A stretch of DNA of 64,000 nt from assembly GCA_936450465.1 (NCBI GenBank), contig OW388302.1, forward strand, positions 63,277,826 through 63,341,825, read 5' to 3'. Positions within the stretch are counted from its first letter, which is position 1, and each line of letters begins with the position of its first letter. Both the position numbers and the translations under genes were made by a program. The notes below the pieces were generated by a model. The model searched no databases. It saw nothing but the letters and a program-made list of their open reading frames with translations, and was not told the origin of the DNA. Source of the DNA: Gibbula magus (taxonomy: Eukaryota; Mollusca; Gastropoda; Trochida; Trochidae). This document shows, in pieces, positions 1 to 10,917 of the stretch.

Positions 1-241
1 TTTCATATGAACGTATTTTGAAACGTTTAGAAACTTTGAAAATTAAGATCATGCCAAACTAACAATTAGTTTGTACTGAAAGCATCATTTAAGAGGCATT
101 CTTTTGTGTCATTTTACCGTGAGAATAGCACGCTGTTCATTTGCATATATCAATACGCGTAGTTAAAGAAAAGTTCAACTTTGAAATTAATGTTGGCAAG
201 CTGTTTTGCGCAATGAAGAACGACATTGTATGATAAAAAAA

Positions 242-389
242 AGTTATCATGCTCTTGTGTTTTGGGATCGTAAATATCCTGCATTAGGAATAAACACTAT
301 GTATTTAGCTCGCAAAGGCTCGTAAAATACAATGTTTGTTACTAATGCAGAATATTGACCATCCCAAAACACACGAGCATGATAACCTC
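242..389. repeat. Fold-back (inverted-repeat) element
   Basis: The left half (TTATCATGCTC, GTGTTTTGGGAT, CTGCATTAG, then TTTAGCTCG) is repeated in reverse complement in the right half, with only a few mismatches over about 70 bp and almost no loop (GCAAAGG). This is typical of a small fold-back or MITE-type insertion. No target duplication was identified. It carries no ORF. Confidence 0.7.
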
Positions 390-417
390 TATTTATTGGT
401 TAAAATAAAATGTGTCT

Positions 418-447
418 CATATCATATCATATCATATCATATCATAT
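418..447. repeat. (CATAT)n microsatellite
   Basis: Six near-perfect pentamer copies in a row. Simple repeat with no coding potential. Confidence 0.9.
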
Positions 448-1040
448 AGGGTGACGTCATCAAATGACTATTGTTAAGCGAGGAGATCTGGATACTCTAT
501 TCATAAAATGAACGTTATTTACGAACCTCTGTATTGTCTTAGGAAATCCTTGTATAATGAAAAGACCATTTGACTTTTCTTGTCCAAAACAATTTCTTTC
601 ATGGAAATCGCAAATTAAAAATTGACACTCTTTAATACGCCACTCGTGAAACGATAAGTTAAACTTCACAGGACGAGATATACATGGTTTAACGGGAAAT
701 GTCAACTATATATCCTGTGTATTTTAGCCTTGTCGTTTCCTTAACTGGACAAGATAGATGTGTTAGAAAGTTGAGTGAGTAAGTTATTGTTTAACGCCGA
801 TTGGTTTATAAAGTTAAAAGAATTTCCATATTAATTAACACACCAAGAAATGCACAAAAAGAAAACAGTAAATATTAGAAGGTACTTACAGACACTGTCA
901 ATCAGATATTGAACGGCAGTTTGCATGCATGTGCCTATATACACGTGTCGCGAGTTCCACACATTGTGAACTTCCGGGTATTTAGTGCGTTTTGTCGATT
1001 CTGCTGATGGATCATATTATAATAGTTAATAGAAGTTAGC
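448..1040. other. Non-coding stretch, no gene seen
   Basis: AT-rich DNA. The only ORF of note is an 81-codon minus-strand frame at 460-705 with no recognisable motif and no splice context that supports it. Confidence 0.5.
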
Positions 1041-1164
1041 AGATCAACTGTGACTTCCTTTACAAGTGTGGAAATGTTTATAACTAGCTCGCAGGCCCAG
1101 ATGAACTGTCACTTCCTTGAAACGTGTGGAAATGTTGATACCAAGGTGGCAGACCCAGATGAAC
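1041..1164. repeat. 58-bp imperfect tandem duplication
   Basis: AGATCAACTGTGACTTCC at 1041 recurs as AGATGAACTGTCACTTCC at 1099, followed in both copies by GTGTGGAAATGTT and GCAG/CAG-ACCC-like ends. A third partial start (AGATGAAC) follows at 1157. Local duplication only. Confidence 0.75.
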
Positions 1165-1487
1165 AAGGTGGCAGATGAACATGTGTTATTTGTGCAGCTC
1201 ATCCTGGTTGATCACAACATATACATCCACTGATGACTGAGTTTGAAATTATCATGTTATTATAAAATGGTTGGTTAATTTAATAAAAAATAGAACACAT
1301 TGGAATATAGAGGATAGTAAACGATTTATTCATTTTATTTATTATTGAACGAGTTGATAAAGTGGTCACAATTAATGATCACAGGAGCCAATGGCTCTAA
1401 TTTTCATTTCTATAACTATTGGAAATGAAATGAATATAGAGTATATTTATTTATTTATGATAAAAACATAGGTTATATAAATGATAG

Positions 1488-1812
1488 AGGTGAGGTGAGG
1501 TGATTTGGGGTTTAATGCCGCTTTGAAAAGTATTTCACTTATATCACGGCTGCTATAGTAATATGGTAGGGAGAAAGCCCGCAATACCATGTGGCAATGC
1601 ATTGCATTGCGGTGAAATCTGCGAAATTCAGTGTAACACTGCACCAAAACCTTACCGCATGTAGAACAGTTCTCTACTGCAGACAAAGTTGCGTGGCTCT
1701 GACGGGATTCGAGTGAGCGAGTGAGTGATTGTTTAATTCCGCTTCGGCAGTATTGCAGCCATTAGCGGCGAACGGGATTCGAACTCGAATTCGAAGTAGT
1801 GCACTATCAAGC
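1488..1812 (-). mobile_element. tRNA-derived SINE (copy 1), interrupted by a LINE tail
   Basis: On the plus strand the element reads from its 3' tail (GAGGTGAGG, GGGTTTAATGCCGCTTT, TATCACGGCTGCTA, GGGAGAAAGCCCGCAA, TGCATTGCGGTGAAA) to the tRNA-like head (GGGATTCGAA). The head is degraded. It is split at 1713-1771 by a LINE 3' tail that duplicated ACGGGATTCGA. Confidence 0.85.
1713..1771 (-). mobile_element. LINE 3'-tail insertion nested in SINE copy 1
   Basis: 59-bp insertion GTGAGCGAGTGAGTGATTG to ATTAGCGGCGA, flanked on both sides by ACGGGATTCGA (1702-1712 and 1772-1782). It matches the last about 60 bp of the longer LINE at 39353-40280, so it is an extremely 5'-truncated copy. Confidence 0.9.
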
Positions 1813-2199
1813 CACATATAATATATGAATTCGCAAATCCTAATTAAATTTCAGCTACTATACACTGACTGAATATTGATTTGAGCAAAAAGTCAGTAAA
1901 TGTTGTCTTCTGTTATTCATAGTTTGTCCAGTGATTTGGCTGCATATTGGACATTTTATGTGCGCTTTCTGGATATGAAATGAGGCATACGACCTCGCGA
2001 GCCAAGTTCAAATAAATAAATGCCATGCTTCCATGTTGTGTCCATGTGTAAATCGAAAAATATGGACTCAGCATGTTGTTTGTTTATAAATGCATCATGA
2101 ATAAACGAACAAGATGGTCAGTGGTACTGCGTTGTTTGCGGAAATCACATTTAATTACAGTTAGTAATTTAGTTACTACCTAGTTTAGTTAGTTTCCCG

Positions 2200-2462
2200 A
2201 ACTGAAGTGAACTGAAGTGAACTGAACTTTATTGTCGCTCAGGCTGCAAAGAGTAACATAGCGTAAACATATTAACTTATATACAACACAACATAGAATA
2301 TAAGGTTAGAGCAAGAAAATTACGTTAAATAACGAGACGATGTGGAATAATGGACACCATATTTTGAATGAGGACATTACAATTTTACAAAACATTGACA
2401 GTTTTCTACGAGTACCACGCGTGGTTGTAGTAAAAAAGGTATTCATTTTGTATATATTTGGT
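2200..2462 (-). repeat. Possible LINE 3' end with AATAAAG and (TTCAC)n-like tail
   Basis: Read on the minus strand the segment ends in GCCTGAGCGACAATAAAG followed by repeats of TTCAGTTCAC. A polyadenylation-like signal joined to a short tandem tail is typical of CR1/L2-type LINE 3' ends. No RT-coding sequence is attached, so the class is inferred. Confidence 0.4.
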
Positions 2463-2466
2463 TTAA

Positions 2467-2813
2467 AGGGGCAGTAGCACGTCTTTTGCAAATTTTAGTT
2501 TTCCAAATTTCCCATTTATAATGATAGTTTATGTCATTTATATGTCATATCTATAAACATCTTATTACACGAACCAATTATCCGTAGTGGTAATAACCGT
2601 GTTGCGTATAAAGCTAAAAATGCATGGCGGCCATTTTGTTGTGAACACAATTTATTATTTCGAATGACATAAACGATTCCCAAGGCTTTACGGAACCATG
2701 TACACTAATTTTTAACTTTATTTTCCAGAGAGAAGGGTCTTTTACTATTGGTGACATTATTTTTCAAATAAATTTCATCGACTTAGGTTAGCGAAAAACG
2801 GGCTACTGCCCCT
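2467..2813. mobile_element. MITE with TTAA target duplication
   Basis: The ends are AGGGGCAGTAGC (2467-2478) and GCTACTGCCCCT (2802-2813), exact inverted repeats, each flanked directly by TTAA (2463-2466; 2814-2817). 347 bp, no ORF. TTAA duplications are known for the piggyBac and Kolobok superfamilies; which one mobilised this copy cannot be read from it. Confidence 0.85.
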
Positions 2814-3296
2814 TTAATATAATAATATTTATTCTCCCACGCCCTGTAGGCGTGGGAGTATAGAGATGTTTTTTCTCTTCGTTGTGTGGGCCGCCATATT
2901 GGTTTCCTCGGAAAGTAATGTCTAATAGGAAACGGAATGAGATTTCTTAATATAATTTTTTTTTACTTACATACATGAAACATAAACAGAATAAACAATA
3001 TAAATGTCAGAACAAGATTTACAAATCATTAGCAGATGCTCATTTTCATTTTAAAAACGACACTGTTCACATTTCGTATCCTTGATAAACGATGCGAGTG
3101 TCCAGGAATTAGGTCAGCACCGAGTACAGCGACAGTGCGCGGACAAAAATAGATTTGGTTTCGGTTTCGGTTTCGGTGTCACCATTGTCTGGGAATGAGG
3201 CCAGCCCAGGCCCTCAGCAACAAGTGTCTGCGTGACCTTTGACCAGGAAAGTAGATAAGCTGGTTTCGGTTTAATATGCTTTTTCAAGTGGCCCCA

Positions 3297-3480
3297 TGGC
3301 AACTCGCAGATCTTATTCATGAAACCATTGGACATACCAGAACACATGCTCAAGAAATGTGAGAAACTACCAGATTTGCCTGAGGATGTGCCAGTTGAAG
3401 GATGTCAATCTACAATTACTGAAGCTCTTGGATCAAGCCAACGGTCAACAGTGGTTGGAAAAGTTGTTCAGGTTGTTCTT
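3297..3480 (+). pseudogene. Exon fragment of an RPA70-like gene
   Basis: The frame through CCCCATGGCAACTCGCAG encodes about 60 residues ending in TEALGSSQRSTVVGKVVQ, followed at once by a GT that would serve as a splice donor. The last 19 residues match the end of the first visible exon of the RPA-like gene at the right edge (KEALTSPEKSTIVGKISQ) at about 11 of 19 positions, and both stop at the same CAG|GT boundary. No downstream OB-fold exon follows here; satellite DNA does. It therefore looks like an exon captured or left behind inside the long-armed element. Whether it is transcribed is unknown. The frame is open over its whole length, so the copy may be recent. Confidence 0.6.
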
Positions 3481-3617
3481 TGTTGCATTATCTAATTTAT
3501 TTCTATTTCCTTGCATAGCTCATCACGCTACCTCACTTGCCAAAGAATATTACGCTACTTTTTCATTTATAGCTATATAACTATAGCTACCTAGATAGTT
3601 ATCCCCCGCCAACATAG

Positions 3618-3619
<2 letters not shown>

Positions 3620-3651
<32 letters not shown>
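3620..3651. repeat. Poly-G tract
   Basis: About 31 consecutive G. The length is likely to be polymorphic or affected by sequencing. A similar tract lies at 10835-10863 in the sister element. Confidence 0.9.
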
Positions 3652-3652
<1 letters not shown>

Positions 3653-3719
3653 TATTGAAATGAGCTCCGTCCGTCCGTCCGTCCGTCCGTTCGTCCGTCC
3701 GTCCCGATTTTGTTTCCGG

Positions 3720-4490
3720 AGCAGAACTCGAAAACTATAAGACATATCTCAACGAAACTTGGTGTGTGGAACAATCATCATGTCTAGATGTGCCTTTTGG
3801 GGTTTTCAACTTCTTAGAAATATTTTTTTACCGTTTCCATGGAAATGTAACATAGAATTTCGTTTCCGGAACAGAACTCGAAAACTATAAGACATATCTC
3901 AACGAAACTTGGTGTGTGGAACAATCATCATGTGTAGATGTGCCTTTTGGGGTTTTCAACTTCTTCGAGTTATTTTTTTGGACCATTTTCATGGAAATGT
4001 AACTTAGAATTTCGTTTCCGGAACAGAACTTGAAAACTATAAGACATATCTCAACAAAACTTGGTGTGTGGAACAATCATCATGTGTAGATGTGCCTTTT
4101 GGGGTTTTCAACTTCTTCGAGTTATTTTTTTTTACCGTTTCAATGGAAATGTAACTTAGAATTTCGTTTCCGGAACAGAACTCGAAAACCATAAGACATA
4201 TCTCAACGAAACTTGGTGTGTGGAACAATCATCATGTCTAGATGTGCCTTTTGGGGTTTTCAACTTCTTCGAGTTATTTTTTTGGACCGTTTCCATGGAA
4301 ATGTAACTTAGAATTATGTTTCCGGAACAGAACTCGAAAACTATAAGACATATCTCAACGAAACTTGGTGTGTGGAACAATCATCATGTCTAGATGTGCC
4401 TTTTGGGGTTTTCAACTTCTTCGAGTTATATTTTTGGACCGTTTCCATGGAAATGTAACTTAGACAATAATCATGAGTAGATGTGCCTGA
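3720..4490. repeat. 152-bp tandem array (5 units)
   Basis: AACTCGAAAACTATAAGAC recurs at 3725, 3874, 4026, 4178 and 4330, a period of 149-152 bp. Each unit carries TTGGTGTGTGGAACAATC, GATGTGCCTTTTGGGG and ACCGTTTCCATGGAAATG. The minus-strand ORFs of about 63-76 codons repeated here are by-products of the unit and not genes. Confidence 0.95.
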
Positions 4491-4700
4491 AAGGCCCAAT
4501 GGGCTTATGGCATTGCACAGTATCAAGCCGTCTGTAAACTTATCGCATTTTGTCTTCTTCTCCAGAACCACTTTGTCTAAGGAGCTGAAATTTTGTGTGT
4601 TGTGTTAAGTTGAAAAAAGGTTCATAGTCACTGTTATTCAACAACTATTCTTCAATAAATTTTCCCAAAGGCGGGGGATATGGCCGACTCTGTCTGCTTG

Positions 4701-5156
4701 TTATTATATGCCAAAAGAAACATTTACTATTCATAATATTTTTGTTTTGTTTTCTCGCACGTCGAAAGAAACTTTTCATTTGTTCATATATATAGCTATA
4801 TAACTATAGCTACCTATATAGTTATTATATGTCAAAAGACACATTCACTAGTCATAATATTTTGTTTTATTTGCTCACATGTCAAAAGAAACTTTTCTTA
4901 TTTGTTCATATATATAGCTATATAACTATAGCTACCTAAAGAGTTATTATATGCCAAAAGACACATTCACTAGTCATAATATTTTGTTTTATTTGCTCAC
5001 ATGTCAAAAGATACTTTTCTTATTTGTTCATATATATAGCTATATAACTATAGCTACCTAAATAGTTATTATATGCCAAAAGAAACATTTACTAGTCATA
5101 ATATTTTGTTTTATTTGCTCACATGTCAAAAGAAACTTTTTTTATTTGTTCTATAG
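4701..5156. repeat. 121-bp tandem array (about 4 units)
   Basis: TTATTATATGCCAAAAG-type starts occur at 4701, 4822, 4943 and 5065. Each unit holds ACTAGTCATAATATTTTG, CTCACATGTCAAAAGAAAC and the near-palindrome TATAGCTATATAACTATAGC. The same unit forms the array at 56525-57240. Confidence 0.95.
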
Positions 5157-5644
5157 CTATAGCTTTCTTAAAAAAATGTATTTCATGAATAAATACAATC
5201 TCGCACTTATTAATGACTTGTCTCTTTCCCACAACACTGCCACCAATCATAAGCTCACCAGTTACACTGCAATGTATATCCATAAAGGCATTGCAAACTT
5301 TCTACTTGCACTTATGCCATCCACAACAGTTGACCCAAACTTACTCTGGTGACAATACATTTGGCGTGGGATTTGATGCACTGCATCAATGTTTACTTGT
5401 TAATATATGTTTCTCTTTATAACGTTAATTCTGGACATAAATAAATCATGGAATCAGTCACCAATATCATTTCAATTACACAATGTACACTTTCTGTTAC
5501 CAACTAGAATTCGTTGCCATCTGCCTGTCTCGATTTGAAGAACATGATTACGAGTTCGACAAGGAATGCTAATGCAGAAAATAAAGGTATTGTTCAAATT
5601 GGATGGAGATGGATTTTTAAATATACTATAGACAATTGCGTTAG

Positions 5645-6190
5645 AGTGAGTGAGTGAGCTGTTGGTTTAAGCCGCTTTCAAGAGTATTTCACTTATATCG
5701 CGGCTGCTAGTATTACGGCAGGGAGAAAGCCCGCAACGCCATGTGGCTATGCCTTGCGGTGAAACCTGCGAGCAACGACTGGAACTAGCGAACCATGGGT
5801 GGTACTGCACTGAAATTCAGTGTAGCATTGCACCCAAACCTTACTGCGTGTAGAACGGTTCTATACTGCAGGCAAAGTTGCTGTCCCCTGGCGGGGTTCG
5901 AACTTCAGATCTCTTGATCCGAGTGAGTGAGTGAGTTATTGTTTAACGCCGCTTCGGCAGTATTGCAGCCATTAGCGGCGAGATATTTAATTTATTTGCC
6001 TAATTTAAAAAAGAAAATTGCAATTGAAAAACAAAACACAGCACGAAGGCCGTAAAAACATCAGCATATTATCACAAGTTGAATAAAAGCTGATAATGAA
6101 AAGTTAAAATTCACAATTTGTCAATAAGGTGTACAGCCTTCAAAAAATCTCTTGATCCGAAGCCGAACGCGCTAAGCACTGCGCTATCGA
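5645..6190 (-). mobile_element. SINE (copy 2), interrupted by a LINE tail
   Basis: The complete body is visible: tail GTGAGTGAGTGAG with GCCGCTTTCAAGAG, middle GGGAGAAAGCCCGCAACG, and head with CTCTTGATCCGAAGCCG and CACTGCGCTATC. The B-box region GGGGTTCGAAC has one change. It is split at 5923-6147 by a LINE fragment with a 13-bp duplication. Confidence 0.9.
5923..6147 (-). mobile_element. LINE 3' fragment (225 bp) nested in SINE copy 2
   Basis: It is flanked by TCTCTTGATCCGA at 5910-5922 and 6148-6160. The sequence equals the last 225 bp of the LINE at 39353-40280, including ATTAGCGGCGAGATATTTAA and CACGAAGGCCGTAAAAAC. It is a 5'-truncated non-LTR insertion. Confidence 0.93.
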
Positions 6191-8638
6191 GAGGTTTCAT
6201 ATTTAACATATCAACCGTAGGGGTAGGTTACTATTTGTCATACACACAGAGGAATAAAGGGTAAATTGTACAAATACTGTTTTCATCATTGTTGTTACTT
6301 TTTCAGTTCATTCAACCATTATACTATTTGCCTGCTAAATAACATGGGCACTCTATTTACAACCTCACGAGCAGAACATGGCAAGAAGAACGCTATGCAC
6401 GTGCAAAGTAAAATGCACGAGGTTTTCCGAGTTTGACTGCTTTTATCCGCATTATCCAACCAGCAAACAATGATACTGTGACGTGCGCACACGTGTAAGA
6501 AAGCACGTGCTATTCACAATTCACTTGTGGTTTCAGCTGTGATACAATATGGCGAACACGTGCTTGTCGGAATACTCTTAATTACATCAAAGCAAACATA
6601 TGGATATTAATTGTGGGCCCAGTTTCAGATGATGTAGCGAGGATTACTGGTAAATGTTGAAAAGAGGATTGTGTACATTTTCAGATGATGTAGCGAGGAT
6701 TACTGGTAAATGTTGAAAAGAGGATTGTGTAAATTTAATGTGTTATTTGAGCAATGAAATGCTCAATTGCATAGACAATAAAGAATTGCGGTATCCTGTT
6801 TGTCTTGTTCCTGTATGCTGCACTTAGATTCTTCGAATCTAAAAAAGGATCAGCAACGCCTGATCTCTAGAAGTAGAGGGCCGACACCAGGCCTGCATAT
6901 TTTATCAGAGCGCTATTCTACTCAAACCAGCCGTGTTGCAGGTAAATTCTTTCACTACATCGACTTGTTCATCGTTTAACGCACTGTAGCACTTTTTTAC
7001 ATGTTCATATTTGATATTTATAATACATGTTTATGTAGTATAAAACAGTCCATGCCGTGATCTGATTAACCGTAGAAAACGGTGTGACGCATAAAACGAA
7101 AATTGCTAGCGGCCATTTTAGTGTAAACACCAATAATTCAAGAATGAGGAAAAGGTTCTGTGTTTCTTAACTAAACCATTAGACATGAGCTGATGAGGCT
7201 GAGCATTTGTGATAACTGTGTGTATGACATTAAAATGAACATTTATCATTCAATTTGGTGCGGTTTCATGATTGACAAGATACTTTTTTTTCGCAACGTG
7301 ATGCGGGATATGTCGGACAAGAGAAAACAAGTTTTTAAAGGTATTATTTCATAAATGTTTTGTAAAGCTATGTAAGCAGCATTGATTCGTATTTCATTGA
7401 ATTAAGTTCTTTTCAGCAGGTTTTGGGCACTTTGGATGAAAAAAAAGGTTGAAACAGTCTGTTTCCCGACACATCTCTCAAGGAATACAAAGATCTACCC
7501 TTACAACATATCAATTATCATCGCGTCTGTGTTTGAAGACCTGCTTATTGTTGTTCTTCATGACATTGAATTCGTTTGTGTAAATGCACTTTTTTGTTGA
7601 AATAATAAAACTATGAAAACTTGTCCTGTTTTTCCTCCTAACCATTCGTTAGATTAATTGGCAAGGTCGATACTAACATATTAACCTAGCCATGTCAGGT
7701 GGATTTGAAGATGTGGACAGGCAAGGCTAAATATAAATGTGAGTACATGGTCTAGCCAATGAAATAACACCAATTCTGATTGACTGCTTCAGGTCACTCA
7801 CTAGATGTAGGTCACCAGAGGCAGTAGAAAGCAGTGTGAATTAGAAGGGAGACAACTCATCATAGCTGTAAAAAGAAGCATAAAAGATTATTAAATACCC
7901 ATCTTGTAAGCAACATTTTTCATTTCAAAACCCCCAAAAGCATTTAAACATGTTCTATACTACAAGTTAGTATAACGTTTGATCAATTAAAGTTATGCTA
8001 ATGACCACAATGTTCTGATGAAATTAGGTCTAATGAACACTTATACTGTTTAGTCACCATATGAGTATGATGTATTTCTCAACAAATACTACTAAATTTG
8101 TTATCATATATGTTGTTTAACATTACATTATACATACCTAGTACTAACAATGGTTTAATTTGAAATGTTTTAATTATTACAAATTACAATATTCTATCTG
8201 TATTATAATTATTAATTAATTAGTCTCATTAATTAAGTTCAATCACCTCTTCCTTTATCATTATTTTCCATGCATGCTTTAGTGAAACCATAAAAATTCC
8301 GAAACTGATCAATGTGCATTAAAACATGAGTTTATTTCATTCTATAAAATCAACAATTATACATTAAGTCCACAACAAAATAACCATTTCTAGATTCCTT
8401 GTTTCCCTGAAGTTCAATATTAGTATGAAATGATTAAACACTCTTAAGAGTTAGTTCAAGTGACACATCAAAATGTTAAGTGATCATCGTCTACTGAAGG
8501 AATTGGTACTTGTCCACAACAAAAAAATGCCCTTATCCACAAACGTCAGAAGGACAATAACTCAAAACCGTGATGATTATTAAGTCTTATTTAGTGAATC
8601 CAGCACCTTATTATATCCTTCTTGAAATTTAATGTGAT
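6191..8638. other. Non-coding stretch
   Basis: AT-rich, no ORF of 60 codons or more and no splice-supported exon. It contains an exact 56-bp tandem duplication (6623-6734). A weak resemblance of 7010-7150 to the interior of the MITE at 2467-2813 (AACGGTGTGACGCATAAA, GCGGCCATTTT) suggests an old relative of that MITE. Confidence 0.6.
6623..6734. repeat. 56-bp tandem duplication, nearly perfect
   Basis: TTTCAGATGATGTAGCGAGG starts at 6623 and 6679; the two copies differ at about one base near the end (GTGTACAT versus GTGTAAAT). The high identity implies a recent event. Confidence 0.9.
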
Positions 8639-8650
8639 GTTAACACAAGA

Positions 8651-8749
8651 GTGAGTGAGTGAGTTATTGTTTAACGCTGCTTCGGCAGTATTGCAGCCAT
8701 TAGCGGCGAGATATTTAATTTATTAGCCTAATTTATAAAAGAAAATTGC
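8651..8749 (-). mobile_element. LINE 3'-tail insertion (99 bp)
   Basis: GTGAGTGAGTGAGTTATTG to AGAAAATTGC, flanked by GTTAACACAAGA (8639-8650) and GTTAACATAAGA (8750-8761), 11 of 12 matching. Same tail as the LINE at 39353-40280. Confidence 0.92.
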
Positions 8750-10212
8750 GTTAACATAAGAAATCCCAATCCTACAGGCAATCGTTACATCACGTGAAGT
8801 GCAACGTATAAGAGAGGTGTATATGTATACCTCCACGAGTTCGATGTCTCCATTGTGCCAATCTTTTTCCAGCGATATATGATACACCTCGTCATCTCAT
8901 CATATTTGACATCATACATCTGATAGTGTACCAGTCCGTCCTTGTTATCGTCTTCAGGATAGGAAGGCATTGCGCCTTCAAGGTGTTAGTCGGAGAATTG
9001 TGGCCTGATACCAAACATGTCTTGTGGTTCCCGGTAATTTCCATCTGTGTCTTATGTTTCGTCCATCAAAATCAGGGACAGTTGCAGCAGTTTTCCTTTT
9101 CTTAGCCTCAGAGCCATTGTCAAGAGTGAACTTGCTTAACATTCTCTTCTTCACATTTTCACAAAATAGGCTGGTGTGAAATTCCATTAATGGACTTGTT
9201 ATAAATGTTGATAACTTCAGCCAGATGTTCCTGTAATTCCACATTGGTGAATGCTCTCTTGTTTTTACTAGCTTGGTTGAATAGACGTGGCTCTCCAACA
9301 GGCTTGATGACTTCTTTATAATATTTAAGTTGATTTTTCAATAAGGTTGTCAGCTGTTTGGAATCTCCTGAGCTTTCATCCACCAGGTTCTGCACATCTT
9401 CTGGATTTTTGCAGGTACCACCTTGACCCGAAACTTCACTTGCAACTTGATCCTGGCGGATGGAACTTTTCACTTTCTGCTCTTCTTATTTCTGCTTCTG
9501 TTGAGTAATCATTTCCATTCTGTCTTCATAAAAGAATCCTCCTTTCTTGAAACATGGAATGCTGAAGACTTTGACCGGGCAATGGAAAAAAAGTTGCTCC
9601 TTCTCATGGGCTGGTTAACAATCAAGCCAATCCAAAGTTTTGTTGTAGGTCCACAGAATGGTTGTTTCTAGACTCTCTTGATTGGAATTGGGTTTCTGTT
9701 GATGCTGTTAGATTTGAGAACAGATCTGGTATCCGTTGGAGATGGCTGAATTGCCATTACACAAACTTGATTATGTATTTGACGATGGAATGTTACTAAA
9801 GCATGTGTGTATAGTAAACTCACCAATTTTCGTCCTTTGCAAAGAAGCATGATCACTCGAGGTCAATTCTCCTTGATGGACTGTCACTCCACATCTTAAA
9901 AGTTGGTGTGAGTCTGGAAGGGTCTTTCGACAATTTCTTCAAGGTGTCCTCAATCTGCTCCAGATACGGTTTCATTTCCAATATGTTGGCGACGAAAGGT
10001 TTACTTAAAATCAATCTATGGAAAGGTTCAGTGATGGAGTGGTTTAAGGCACCAACAGCCTTGAGTTCTGAAATTAAAATGGTGTCCTGAATGTCTGCCT
10101 TCACACACTTAACAAGATGGTTACTGCTACTGGTCAAAGTCAAAAACTCTCTCACATCTTCCAAATGCTCACATAACGCAGCAGCATTTTCAAAAACAAT
10201 ATTAAACCTGTG

Positions 10213-10522
10213 TGAGGAGAGTTGGGGTTTAACGCCGCTTTCAAGAGTATTTCACTTATATCGCGGCTTCCAGTATTGTGGCAGGGAGAAAGCCCGCAAC
10301 GCCATGGGGCTATGCATTGCGGTGAAACATGCGAGCAACGGCTGGAACTAGCAAACCATGGGTGGTACTGCAGTGAAATTTAGTGTAGCATTGCACCCAA
10401 ACATTACTGCGTGTAGAACAGTTCTCTACTGCAGATAAAGTTGCCGTGCCCCTGGCAGGATTCGAACCCCGGACCTCTTGATCCGAAGCCGAACAGGCTA
10501 ACCACTGCGCTATCCCGCCCTC
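10213..10522 (-). mobile_element. SINE (copy 3)
   Basis: Nearly full length, from tail GGGTTTAACGCCGCTTTC to head GGATTCGAACCCCGG, CTCTTGATCCGAAGCCG, CACTGCGCTATCCCGCCC. It lies between two blocks of the decayed minus-strand gene. No clear target duplication was found. Confidence 0.9.
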
Positions 10523-10917
10523 TAAATCTTTTGTGTTCGAATCTTTTCAATTTCAATTTCAATTTCTTGCCTAGGCCAACAAGATATGATTGGTGTCAGC
10601 AGGTGGCATGTAGCCCGGACAAACTTCAAACACATGGAATGATCTTTTTTGAAAAATAACTCGTCCTTTTCGCGTCCAATAGGCATCTTTCCCTCTGTTG
10701 TAATGATACATTCATATTCTTTCAAAGAATTATCCACAGCTTCGGAAAGTCCTAACAGCACAGATTCTTTATCCTTAATCCCTTTCATATTTGCTTCCAG
10801 AAGAAAACCTTTTATTATCCCCCGCCAACATAGTTGGGGGGGGGGGGGGGGGGGGGGGGGGGGATATTGAACTGGGCTCCGTCCGATCGTCCGTTCGTCC
10901 GTCCGTCCCGATTTTGT

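Larger units (their letters stand above)
3601..4700 (+). mobile_element. 152-bp satellite element (copy 1), Helitron-like
   Basis: Starts ATCCCCCGCCAACATAG, then about 31 G, (GTCC)n, five 150-152-bp units, and ends GGCGGGGGATATGGCCGAC..CTGCTTG. The end GGCGGGGGAT is the reverse complement of the start. It sits in a 121-bp satellite unit whose intact version (TAGTTATTATATGCC) is seen nearby, so the empty site is known; little or no target duplication is present. Mollusc Helitron-derived elements have this head-array-tail plan, but no Rep/helicase gene is here, so the class is inferred. Confidence 0.75.
2831..5430. mobile_element. Long-armed element with 121-bp satellite (copy 1, one arm)
   Basis: It begins with ATTCTCCCACGCC and a 500-bp arm (2831-3296) that is nearly identical to 55880-56325. 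Then come an RPA-like exon fragment (3297-3480), a 121-bp satellite (4701-5150) and a tail (5157-5420, TGATGCACTGCATCAATG). The satellite start is split by a nested 152-bp satellite element (3601-4700). Unlike the copy at 55880-59957, no second inverted arm is found. Confidence 0.7.

Noticed and set aside
3885..4571. Repeated minus-strand ORFs beginning MFHTPSFVEIC
   Set aside because: They recur once per 152-bp satellite unit, here and at 10775-12220, and overlap each other; they arise from the unit sequence and have no independent support.
9423..9671. 82-codon plus-strand ORF with a hydrophobic stretch
   Set aside because: It overlaps the minus-strand decayed gene, whose segments before and after it fit one family order. 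The hydrophobic run is the complement of a Lys/Glu-rich region.
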